Shown here: piece by piece, positions 11,469 through 21,451 of the stretch
Position numbering within the stretch: the stretch's first letter is position 1
Layout: each line of letters begins with the position of its first letter
Origin: Mariannaea sp. PMI_226
Lineage: Eukaryota; Ascomycota; Sordariomycetes; Hypocreales; Nectriaceae
DNA: 64,000 nt
Reading direction: 5' to 3'
Assembly (NCBI GenBank): GCA_024336345.1
Contig: JANFOG010000009.1
Span: forward strand, 1,240,001-1,304,000
Position numbers and translations under genes: made by a program
Notes under the pieces: generated by a model
Told to the model about the DNA's origin: nothing
The model's database searches: none
The model's input: only the letters and a program-made list of their open reading frames with translations

Positions 11469-11996
11469 TGTCACTTAGATACTTCCCCAAGTCCTGCCTA
11501 TTCAAAGGCTCAATCAAGTTCAAGTATCAGTGTGATGGAGTAGTTGATTCGAAGACCGACAAGCACACGTCCTAGTCAGTAATAGGGGCAGTCGCGTTGA
11601 GGTGGACGTGTTTTTTTTTTTTTGTTTTTATTGTAAGTTAGCTTTGCTGTTTGTACAGGCTTCGCATGGTCTAGATGCTTCCTTTTTGGTGCTTGGCTGG
11701 ACGAATACCCTGGAGAGAGGAAGGCTGCTTTGTGCTTTGAAGTTTATACCCTGCACCTTTGTTTAATGCGCTACTTCTAGTCTCTATCATCTTCCTCTTC
11801 TGTGACTCGGTGCTAGCTATCCTCACGTTACTGCAATTTGGGCACCCGGTAAATGATAGGGGCCAGGCCTGACACCTTTATTCCCCTACTACATGCTCTT
11901 ATGGTGCATCCTGCGATCTGAAAAAGCTGCAATAATACATCCCGGGTTAGACTTAGTCCTCCTGATCTCCGTATTTTACGCGTGGTCCGTAGCCTG
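11469..11996. other. Convergent intergenic spacer
   Basis: 3' ends of the small Pro/Ala/Thr-rich gene (plus) and the PTPA gene (minus). A T13 run lies near 11611. No gene is seen. Confidence 0.6.
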
Positions 11997-13422
11997 CTAT
12001 GTATCTCGCGCCCATGGAGCCTTAGTCATGGTGATTTGCGCACTCGTAGACTCGGATCCAGCCGTGCTCTTGGGCGCCGGTCTTGTTCCGACTGTACCAG
12101 AGTTGGAGCCAGGAGGGACTCGTGAATAAGGAATTCCCGGCCCAGTGGGTGCCGGCATCCGTGTAGCCTGAGCCCATGGAGCAGCAGTGCCTCTGGTCTG
12201 CGGCGACGGCTGCACAGCTGACGGCGTAACAAAAGGCTGGTTTGCCATGTGTACGCTCTGTGTCGGAGTTGAAGCTTCAGGATCCAAGTCCCATCGGAAC
12301 AAGCTGCCGAAATGGAAGTGCTGGACAACGGGGAACTTAGAGAGAACCTCTGCGTTGAACATTTTGATCATCCCTTTGTTGATCTTTCCCCAACCGTCAC
12401 GAATGCCCGAGATGTCGAATAGAATAGGTGAATGTTCCCAAAATGGACCAGTTTTCACGTCATTGATGAAGCCAATGGCGGCAAAGTACATGTTTGTCTG
12501 ACGATAGTCTTCGACAACTGTGGACTTAACGATATCACTAGGCTTCGGGGCGCCTCTTACAGAGCCTTCAACGGGCATGACAATGGTACCTGGTTGGATG
12601 GGACTGGTGAACTGGGCGGATCCAAAAATATAGGGCATGAACGAGTGATCGTCGAGTCCCCAGACGCCATGAGAACCTGCCGGCTCGAGGTTGTATGTGA
12701 GGATGAGCTTCCTTACGACGTTGAGGTATCTAGAGCGATATTATTAGCATATGTCGAGCGTGGATGAAAGGAAATATAGGCCTCCACACTTACGGCTCAA
12801 TGACTTGCAAGACGATTTGGCGTTCAATATCTCCGCCCTGGTTTCCATCTTTGAAGTATCCCAGCTTCCAGAGACAGCCTATAAAGGCTAAGAAGTTGAG
12901 CTCATGTCCCGTTCCGTAATCTAGCCGTTGAACGCTCCCAAAACTTCCTAGGAGGTAACTCGAGATTTCGTCCTTCGCTTTGACTTCACCCTCGCCCAAA
13001 TTCGTTGTCTCTCCGAGTGGGCCTTCATCCAGGAGCTTGTCTAGTCTCTGCTCCAAAAGAGCATGCCACTTCCGAAAACTGACATTTCCAAATCGTGTCG
13101 GTGCGGGATCTGGTGGCGCCTCACTAACGAATTCTTTTATCGTCTGCAGCAATTGCTGAAGCGCTAGGATGGAGGGGGGCAGCGGGCCGGGCTTGGAAGA
13201 TAGAGGGAAGGTTCGAGGGAGAGACGAGCCCTGTTGAATGCGAGGGCATAGGGCCAGGTTTAGCTGGAGGAGGAAGGTGCCGATGTCACGATATGCGAGA
13301 GATGTGAGAAAGCGAGCAACGTCGGGGCCGGCGTTGATGCATTTGGACGGCTTTGCGAATGCCGGGGCGGACGACAGGACCGGGAGGGAAGGAGGCAAGA
13401 CTGATGACTCTGAGGCTGACAT
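11997..13422 (-). CDS. RRD1: Serine/threonine-protein phosphatase 2A activator, Rrd1/PTPA type
   Basis: Two exons (13422-12794 and 12729-11997) give 453 residues; the intron has a GTAAGT donor and a CTCTAG acceptor. The PTPA domain fills about residues 40-370. It includes the [20 protein letters not shown] motif and the family signature [17 protein letters not shown] (about 231-247), which contains nucleotide- and PP2A-contact residues known for PTPA. The protein is a peptidyl-prolyl isomerase-type activator that helps assemble active PP2A-like phosphatases. Beyond the core, a Pro/Ala/Thr-rich tail of about 80 residues is predicted to be disordered. In fungi such a tail is typical of the Rrd1 (PTPA-1) paralogue rather than Rrd2. 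Both cytoplasm and nucleus are plausible locations. Confidence 0.92.
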
Positions 13423-14284
13423 AATTAGCGACCGTGACGATGGGGGAAATATGTGTCATCCCCAACACATGGCTGTTTGCGCTCCTTGTTATGGTGTTGT
13501 GCCGGTGCCAAAAATGGCGTCAAAAGATAAAGTCGTCGAAGCTCCCCGTGCTAGCCAACCTACCGCAGGTACGCCGCGGGGTAGTGTCGCACCAAGGCTA
13601 AGGTACAGGGTATTCGACCAACTCTCTTTCCCACTACAATACGTACCTTCACTGAGTGCGAAACTCGGGTGACGTTTTGTATCGTCAAAAGCGGTTAGTC
13701 GATTTAAGACGATAGCTGATAAGAGGAGCTACATGGAAATCAGCACAAGTCGATTCAGAGCTGGTTTTAGAATCATGTGGTGGTGATTATCCCTTGATTT
13801 GCAGTCGGGGTTATTGTTTTTACATTTTGTGCCAGTGCCGAAAACGAAGTCAAAAAGAGTCGCAGAAGGTTGTCGTGTTTTTATCACAGCGAAAAGCAGC
13901 TTACAGCAGCTGCGCACCGTTTCAGCCCTGTAATGACATCAATTGTTGCAGTGATAATTGGCTGCGACTTCCTTATATCGTTATTAGATAGTCAATCATA
14001 TCTACTTGCCAAATCCAATCACATAGTGAATAAGACAACCCATTTTCACTCCGACAATCTGACACTCAGGTACCTACTAACTGGTGGCAATTTGCGCTTA
14101 ACGATCGAGCACCATACCATATGATAGCCATTTCCCATTTTCCGTTGCTTCAGGCCTTTCCTCATCGTCAGTTTTTGTTCTTTGTTTCATCAACTGCCCT
14201 TTGTCTCAAGCTTCAATAACCTTACTTACTTGTCCCAGTCAACTTTCTGCTTGCCTGTCGTATCCGTTTATCCTCCTACGTATT
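13423..14284. other. Intergenic spacer with an imperfect direct repeat
   Basis: Upstream of the PTPA gene. It holds two roughly 30-base similar segments (13497-13526 and 13827-13857). No ORF is supported. Confidence 0.5.
13497..13857. repeat. Imperfect direct repeat pair about 330 bases apart
   Basis: ttgtgccggtgccaaaaatg (from 13497) and ttgtgccagtgccgaaaacg (from 13828) match closely, and both are followed by a gtcaaaa stretch. Differences are mostly transitions. It could be a decayed duplication or a chance match. Confidence 0.4.
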
Positions 14285-14563
14285 ATGCAGGCCAAGCTCG
14301 AAAGGGAATTCGAAGCAATATCGAACAACCTTGTCACATACGATTGTTGTATTCAATTAACCAACACTATTCCCCCAGACGACACTGATGGGATTTTGTC
14401 GGTAACAACTCAAGAGGGCGAAATCCAAGTCAATAGACTGACCTCAACACTGGCGAATAGTGCATTGAGCCATACCTCAACATCGCTGCAGATACCAGAG
14501 CAGCTTCGTCAAACCATTGCCTGCCAAATCCGATACGCCAGCAAACGCAAGCCAGAAGCCTGA
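14285..14563 (+). CDS. Hypothetical 92-residue protein
   Basis: An ATG at 14285 opens 92 codons that start with a charged helical segment (MQAKLEREFEAISNNLV) and continue with a Thr/Ser/Gln-rich part. No domain or homologue is recognised. The preceding sequence is T/C-rich and ends in TTATGCAG, so the ORF could instead be a downstream exon. Codon use is plausible but not decisive. Confidence 0.3.
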   Translation: MQAKLEREFEAISNNLVTYDCCIQLTNTIPPDDTDGILSVTTQEGEIQVNRLTSTLANSALSHTSTSLQIPEQLRQTIACQIRYASKRKPEA

Positions 14564-14579
14564 TCAAACCGGCGGAGCT

Positions 14580-14616
14580 ACGCTGGGAAGGAGCAACGCT
14601 GGGAAGGAGCAACGCT
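14580..14616. repeat. Tandem duplication of a 16-base unit
   Basis: The unit acgctgggaaggagca occurs twice in perfect tandem (14580-14595 and 14596-14611), followed by the first five bases of a third copy. Confidence 0.9.
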
Positions 14617-15164
14617 AACTCATGACCTCTTTGATGCGAGTGGAAATCTCCTTTTATCGGAGGTACTTCTAATCGCCTGCGGTTAGTTCATATTATAATA
14701 TATAAGCCGTTCAGGAACGCTAGTACCGTATAATCTCGACATGTTGGCATAAAACTAGCGTCCGTCTTCCTTTATTAGCTGTTTATAGGCCACTTACCCT
14801 TTCCTTAGCTGCCAGTGCATATAGAAGGGTAACCGGCAGGAAACGGCTTCTGATACACTAATTCGAGGCTAATCATGTGTGTCAATTTGTCAAAATGATA
14901 CAGTATTTAAGCTGAAGCGACATACGTTACCTCATGCCAACTATAGAGGTAGGAGAGTTTCTGCCAGCAACAAGCAACTAGATAAGTGCATTTAGGTTGC
15001 CTACAAAATCTCCTTTTGAGACTGGAAAAGAGGTTTGCCAATAATATTTATTATGTATGTAAGCAGGCAAGGTTCGCCGTGTAGCAATAAAGAATTTACC
15101 TTGAAGGTAGTCGTTTTGCTCCACCAAACTTGGTTTTGCATCAGTTTACTTTCCGTCGAAGCAG

Positions 15165-15170
15165 TATAAA
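15165..15170 (+). promoter_or_regulatory. TATA-box candidate
   Basis: TATAAA lies in a TATAAATTAAATT context, followed by a TCTCTCTTCTC pyrimidine stretch, about 210 bases upstream of the ATG at 15379. Confidence 0.4.
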
Positions 15171-15378
15171 TTAAATTGGCTCTCTCTCTTCTCGTTCAAT
15201 TAATCATTATTCGAACAACTCCATTTTCATCAAAGCTCATTCAACAGTAAACACAAGTCGAAGAAATCGTCTGGCTATTATTTTGAGGCGAGCGCTGAAA
15301 GCCCACCCCGAGCCTTCTGGCTATCCAAAAACAACAAGAAGTACCATCTCCTCTCGATCCCGTTCTTGCGTCAATACA

Positions 15379-15741
15379 ATGGGGTTTTTCAGCGTTGTTG
15401 GATATGTCTCAGCCGTTGTAGGATTTTTTTGGGCTCTAAAATATCGATCTACTGGACCAGCTCCTTTTGCTCCTCCAAACTTGAGCCTGGTAGCTCGTGC
15501 TCGTTACTACCTCTTTCACCGGCGTTGCGGGCGCTTGTTTCTGGCCTTTTATATTATTCATTTGGTATTTGGATTATGCTCTATACCTGAAACGGGGCGT
15601 TGGCCAGCAATCTTACCTTCAAGGGACGATATCTTCTTCACCCCAACATTTACGTGGATTTTGTCGGGGATCATGACATGCTTTGAAAGGCGCCCAGATG
15701 ATTATTGGTTTGGAGAGGAAATAGGGAAACCGGCCAAATAA
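15379..15741 (+). CDS. Small membrane protein of unknown function
   Basis: ATG to TAA gives 120 residues. Residues about 3-19 form a hydrophobic segment (FSVVGYVSAVVGFFWAL), and a second lies near 50-68 (LFLAFYIIHLVFGLCSI). A possible third hydrophobic patch is at about 85-97. Between them is an Arg-rich loop (ARARYYLFHRRCGR). The N-terminal segment could be a signal anchor. No domain is recognised. A TATA-like element and pyrimidine stretch upstream support transcription. Confidence 0.5.
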   Translation: MGFFSVVGYVSAVVGFFWALKYRSTGPAPFAPPNLSLVARARYYLFHRRCGRLFLAFYIIHLVFGLCSIPETGRWPAILPSRDDIFFTPTFTWILSGIMTCFERRPDDYWFGEEIGKPAK

Positions 15742-16606
15742 ATCACCACAACAAACTTTATCCTATATAGATACTCTGCCACTACGATCATTGTTAGAAC
15801 CATTCTCTTCTCATTCGTCCATATTGAGCTTGGCCAAGTGAAGGAAGGAGGGGAGGTTTTCGCTGTGGGGATGATGAGGAAGTCCGAGGAATAGAAGAAG
15901 ACTTCGGGAAAAGCGTGGAGCAATGAGCCACAGAAGAGCAACTGCGAAAGTTATAAGCTACCTATCTACCTTACTTGGTTGCTATGGTATTGTTAGGTTG
16001 GCTGAAAACTGGTGGATGGAGACATGTAAATGGAAGGTGAAGGGTCTCTGAAACTGATGGCGTGGAATCATTTTACTGAGGCAGGTAGCTAGCCGGGGGA
16101 AAGTGGATTCTGGTGTTGACATCACGTACCTTACCTACCTACCTAGGTAATTAGTACATCAGACTGCTTGATAGCACTTTACGGCTATTATTTATCTGTG
16201 TTGTCTGTGTCATTGTCACTGATGCTTTGTTTTATTTTTTTGGTGCCTGTCCTCGTGTTTGGCTACCTTGCCCAAGGTACCTGGGTGATGTCATTTTTGC
16301 CGTACCTACCTATAAAGTTGTGAAGCACGTGAAATAGCTGCGGAGGCTTTCTGCGTCCCCCACCTTCCCCAAACGCGTAGACACGCGCCAGCGCTTGACG
16401 GTCTGCGATGGCCTTTATGCTCTGCAAATATCTGTCGCATACCGCTCTACTAGCCCGAGGCTGATTGCATGATTGATTATTGTGGCCAAACCATTTCGCC
16501 TATTTAAAAGTAACTCAATGTTAGAGGCATTGCTCCCATATTCCCGCTCCTATTTATCTCATGCGCGAACGATGCGCTCACCTTGTGCACTCTGACCATC
16601 ATCATA
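15742..16606. other. Intergenic spacer with TACCTACCTAGGTA motifs
   Basis: Contains accttacctacctacctaggtaa near 16130-16152 and related elements at 16263-16312, probably within the promoter of the AT-hook gene. No ORF is supported. Confidence 0.55.
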
Positions 16607-18724
16607 ATGCCACGAACTACCCGATCTAGAAGCAAGGTGGACACCGCTCCAGTTTCTAACAAGAAGGCACCTAGAGGTAGACCAAAAAGGCTCCCAAACA
16701 CCCGTGTTGAGCAATCACAAGGTGGAAAAGCCCCGTCCGAATCTCAGGCCGCTACAAACAACACTGGGACGCCCACACCTGTCGTTGGCCGGCAAACCCG
16801 AAGCCAAGGTGCTATTCTAGACGACAAGGAAATTGGTACCTTGGCTAGGAGACGAAGGATTCATAAAGAGATTGAGGATACTGAAGACAAGGCCCCTAAG
16901 CGCCGGCGATCTTCAAAACAGCGCGACGAGGATAGCTCACGGGAGCCCGACAACCAGGATGAAAATCAAGAGTCGGCGCCTAATGAGCCCTTCTTTGACA
17001 AAATCAATAAAATCATCCTGCCAGAAGAAATACAGAGAGGAACTCGCTCCCGACCAGAAACCCAGGCTCCGGATGGGGCCAATAAAGAGAACAATCACGA
17101 GGTAGAGGAAAGCCATGAAGCAAGCCAGCCAAGTGGTTTAGTCGACGGTAATGGCAACGATAGTCAAGAGCAAGCCCCAAAAAATATTGTAGTCACTCAA
17201 CTACAGCCAAGCAACAGGGGGCGACCAAAGAAGAAGCAAAAAAAGAAGGTTGCTTACGCTGAACGCATTGAGCAAAGGGCCAGACAAGCATCGGTCGAGC
17301 TTGGCTCGGACATTCCAGCCCTGAGAGAGTCACAACCGAACACGAGAAGTTACCAAGCTGATAAGGGTCGAACTGAAGACCCTGAGAAGGATGTATATGA
17401 TCCTGAGAGTATTGTTGATGATCAAGACCGAGAAGGAGAGAAAGGTCTAGTCCATGATTCGGCGAGTTCGTTGAGCGACCAGGACGATATCGACAATCCA
17501 GAGCTGGAACAGTCTGCAATGAGAATTGTAGAAGACTCAATTTTTATTGACTCAGCTGGTGAGAATGAACATGGGCTAACTGTCATTGAGCTCAACGGCG
17601 CCTGGCTTCAAGAGATGGCTTTGTTAATGGCATCGAAGGGATGGACAGCTGATGCGGACTGGAAGACCAAATTCATTATCAAGATGGATCAGGACAAGTC
17701 AGACTGGCTTGAAAGCCATATGGAATCTCTTCAGCGACCACGTTGCAGAAAACTGTTCCAGATTCTTCGACACCTCTGGGAGAAGTGTCATCATATGCCG
17801 AGAGCACCCGCCTTGGAAGAACAGTCTGTATATCTGAGTGAACATGCTGAGACTCTCCGAAAGTCTATTCAAACCACCAATGGCTTGGTCGAGCACATTT
17901 GCACAAACTTTGGTCAGTGGGTGATGGCTGGCTTAGAAGCGAGGGACCCAGATTGCAATTGGGGGGAACCAGCTAAGGATAGTCTATTGCGGAAGTTGAT
18001 CCCAATGTTAATCCTCGTGCTGGAAGAAAGCTACAAAGTCGGCGGAGTCGTGAAGACTAACGATGGGAAAGAAATATCTGGCATCGAGGAAGGTCGTTTC
18101 ACATCTCTCACACTAGACTTGCCATTGCGAACGCTTAGCTGGCTAAAGCGTCTGCATAGTGTAGTGGACGCTGAGATCGCGACGAGATATCCTGGTCAAA
18201 ATCCAGACAAGCTATCTGGGTTGAAGAAACTTGACAGCCAACGGAGAAAGTTGGGTCGGTATATCGACATATCGCAGCAGGCCTTTCAGCAAGCGCTAGA
18301 CCAGCTGGACCACCTTGCGACTGCCCCTCGACGAGAAATGGAAGCTAGAGATAGGGATGAGGCGATACAAAGGGCACGGGAGCAGAAGCAACAAGAGAAA
18401 TATGATGCCCAAGAGCGGCAGATGCAACTGTTTGTCAGGTCGCTGCAGCGCATGAACGAGACACTGCAAGGATATACTCAGCAACGGGACCCCATCGATG
18501 AGTACTTTGTCAAGCATGGAGGGTGGCACAAGGAGGAGGACGAGCGCCTCCTTGACATGATTCGAAAGGTGCAACACCCAAATATGGGGGCATTGGCATC
18601 GATTGTGCCAGGTCGAAGCACTGAAGAGGTGACTGAACGGGTGCGAACCTTGCGAGAACGGATTCGGATCAAGTATGAAAGAAATGAGATGATACCGCCG
18701 TTATGGTGCTATGAAGCGAACTAG
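16607..18724 (+). CDS. AT-hook nuclear protein with C-terminal SANT/Myb-like region
   Basis: A single exon of 705 residues. Two AT-hook cores are visible, RGRPKR at about 23-28 and RGRPKK at about 203-208, both in basic surroundings, so minor-groove binding to AT-rich DNA is likely. The first 320 residues are otherwise disordered and Glu/Lys/Ser-rich. From about 330 to 560 the sequence is helical and Trp-containing. A Gln/Arg/Glu-rich coiled stretch lies around 575-620. Near the C-terminus (about 640-695) there is a W-x-K/E-E-D-E-R-L pattern with spaced hydrophobic residues, resembling a SANT/Myb module. A role in chromatin or transcription is inferred; no named orthologue is recognised. The start at 16607 is the first ATG in the frame. 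Confidence 0.65.
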   Translation: MPRTTRSRSKVDTAPVSNKKAPRGRPKRLPNTRVEQSQGGKAPSESQAATNNTGTPTPVVGRQTRSQGAILDDKEIGTLARRRRIHKEIEDTEDKAPKRRRSSKQRDEDSSREPDNQDENQESAPNEPFFDKINKIILPEEIQRGTRSRPETQAPDGANKENNHEVEESHEASQPSGLVDGNGNDSQEQAPKNIVVTQLQPSNRGRPKKKQKKKVAYAERIEQRARQASVELGSDIPALRESQPNTRSYQADKGRTEDPEKDVYDPESIVDDQDREGEKGLVHDSASSLSDQDDIDNPELEQSAMRIVEDSIFIDSAGENEHGLTVIELNGAWLQEMALLMASKGWTADADWKTKFIIKMDQDKSDWLESHMESLQRPRCRKLFQILRHLWEKCHHMPRAPALEEQSVYLSEHAETLRKSIQTTNGLVEHICTNFGQWVMAGLEARDPDCNWGEPAKDSLLRKLIPMLILVLEESYKVGGVVKTNDGKEISGIEEGRFTSLTLDLPLRTLSWLKRLHSVVDAEIATRYPGQNPDKLSGLKKLDSQRRKLGRYIDISQQAFQQALDQLDHLATAPRREMEARDRDEAIQRAREQKQQEKYDAQERQMQLFVRSLQRMNETLQGYTQQRDPIDEYFVKHGGWHKEEDERLLDMIRKVQHPNMGALASIVPGRSTEEVTERVRTLRERIRIKYERNEMIPPLWCYEAN

Positions 18725-21451
18725 ATTTCCTTGGGATGGGACTGTTATGATGACTTTTTTTTTTATTTTTTTTATTGTTTCCGTTCGCTTGATACCCATG
18801 GACCGAGCCTTTGAGGCCAGGACAGTTTAGTTTCTATGATGGATGGGACGATGATAGGTTTCGGGTTGGGTAGCCACTCTGTAGCTGGGAAAAGGCCCTT
18901 GGTTGTTTTTTTTAGCAAGAAAGCGCCCTTTCTTATTTTCTTATTTTCTTATTTATTTTATGGATTTATTTACACATTCCCCCGTCGTTCATTAACTATT
19001 TGTATTTTGGAGGAGGAGAATGATGATGACTGATGCACACTCGCCGTCAATTGCGTTGTACGAGAGTAGCTTCCCAGACATGTTTCACCATACGTGACTA
19101 CGTCAGCGAAGGCTTATCAGCATAAATGGATACGAAGGATGGATGCCCTATGTATGTCAGAGACTTTGTCGCAGAGAGCCGAACCTATTGATAGGATGAC
19201 AGGATTGGCCATGACATATTTGGAATTGATTGATGAGACAAATGAGGAGAGCGTCTCGGTGCCCCGGTTTGAAGAGAGAAAGCAGAGGGATTAGCTGCAT
19301 GAACAGGTGTCCAGAATGTACAATTACTGTAGGTAGTGTAGTGTTGGTTGACGTTATACCCAACGGCGGCATGCCACATCATCAGTCAGCCATCCAGCGA
19401 ATATCATCCTATCCATCATCCGGTTTGGTCAGAGAGGCGACCTGCCAGGAAAGACAACGCATGACATGGACGACACATACATTGGAGCAGGGGGTGAGAA
19501 GAGGAGGCTTGGGACACGAGAGTGTTTCAGAATTTTTTTTGGTTTGCCCAATGCGTTGTTGTTTTTATGTATTGATAAATGATGTTGAAGACATGAATGG
19601 AAGGCTGAGAGAGAGCCCGAGAGGCTGGCTTGGCAAAGTAACTATGGTAGACTACTGTAGACACTACCTACAGTACCCATGATGTGATCTGTAACTTTAG
19701 TGAGCAAGCCACAACTGGTAGCAAGGTCGTGCAGCTACCAGGCACGTATTGCGTACAAGATAGGGTGCTGTCTACTGTACTATCCACGGGTCGGTACCTA
19801 CCCACCCAAGAGAATCTAGCCTCAAAGGATGCAGGGCCTCCTACCTATTGATGTTCCGAGGCAGGTTCAATTGGTTCAGTGACGTACCTAGAGTATGTAC
19901 CCAGGTTGGTGACCATCCATTGCCTCTCACTAGATCCGCCACGCCCCCCTACTGTGGTTAAAAACCCCCACCAAAAGGGAATTAGATACAGGAGTAATTA
20001 CGTAGCTTGAGAGAGAGGGACTACCTTAGTTCAGGCCAAACCAAATTGGAATCACCTGCCGGTCGACGGTCCCTTTTTATTATTTACTTTTATCTCTTTA
20101 TTTCTCATTATTATTTATTTCCCCTTTAGCTTGACGCGTGTCGCAGGCGCGTCTGAGGTTTTTCTTATTCTGCATTCTGAATTTTTTTTCTCGTCCAAAT
20201 GAGATTGCTTTTTAGTTTTGGGGAAATGACAACTCAACAGTGCAGCAGGGAGCGACAGACAGGCGCACATTCTGCTTGCACCGTAAACGTCGTATTGCTT
20301 TGTAGGGAATTGGGCGCCAACTGTAACAAGTCATTGTACATTGTAGGAATGGTAATGGATAAGCACGCTGGGTATTGACGTTCTTGTACTATGGTACGTT
20401 TTGCCTATAGGGGCGTTGAACCGCGGGGTTTGTTTTTATGGTTCAACTGTCTCACATAGTTTTATAGAAGCCTTTTCCTCCTCTATAATGGCCCGAGTTT
20501 TCTCTTCTTTTCTACTTCTTCTTTTCCTATTGGAGTGTCTTTTGCACATACATATATGCTATTAGTTATAGCTCTATCGAGTTCATCCCAACCCCAGCAC
20601 TTCTTCCCACCTTCTGGTCACCTTAACTCCATGGCGGCAAACCCTGCTGTGTGTCGCACGGTTGCGTTGCTGTCAACCACCGGCACGGCGGCTCGCGGGG
20701 GCCTGGCGGGGGTCTTTGCTGTTTGCTACAAGGGGAATCTGGCATCCTCTTCCATAGCGGCTTCAACTGAGAGCCGTGATAGGCCGTTGCAAGGGTAAAG
20801 GGGGGGGAAAAGCGTACAGGGGTTCTGCACTGGTGGCTCTCAGTGGAGGTGGACTCTACTCCACTGCCCGTCGCCAGCTTATTGCGAGACGAGCCGTGTG
20901 GTCTGAACAGTTCACCACGAAGAACGACACCACTTACCTTCCTCCTCTTCCTCGTCTCTTCTTGTCGGATTTTTTTTTCTTTTCCCACTCCTCACTAATA
21001 ATCTATCCGGCCTTCTTTATTTCCCCCATTCCCCCTACTCAAAAAGCAGACACGTCTCTCGTCGTCGAGTTGCCCTCAACAGGTTCTCGCTCGTCGTCTG
21101 CTCTTGCTTCGGTACGAGGAAAAAAAATAGGGGACTGACACCAGGTGAGATTAACCGCAATCCCGCTCATCCTTATCCCTGACCTATTGTACCGTCCTAC
21201 CCAAGCTTCCCGAGGCTGCGTCTCCATTCCCTTCCTGGTCACCGCGCCGTACTCTCGTCCGTCGCTCGTGCTTTTCTGGTCCTCGAGCTTGGAACATTCG
21301 ATGCCATTGGTATCGAGCCCGGGGTAGCTCCGTGCCTATTAGACCAGCTCACTCGCCTGCCCGCTCGTGACATTGGACCTTCGACCTTTCGCTGACTTCC
21401 TTCTCCCTCTTCTCCAGATCACCTACCGACACTCAATTCTTCGTACGCACC
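18725..21451. other. Long intergenic region including the leader of the coiled-coil gene
   Basis: 2.7 kb without a convincing gene. T-rich stretches follow 18755. TACCT/AGGTA motifs recur at 19793-19910. From about 20490 to 21451 the plus strand is pyrimidine-rich with many TTCTTCC/CTCCCTC blocks, consistent with promoter plus long 5' leader. ORFs here are short and overlap between frames. Confidence 0.5.

Larger units (their letters stand above)
14564..15378. other. Intergenic spacer and probable promoter of the small membrane protein gene
   Basis: Moderately AT-rich. It contains a short tandem duplication and a TATA-like element. No gene is seen. Confidence 0.5.
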
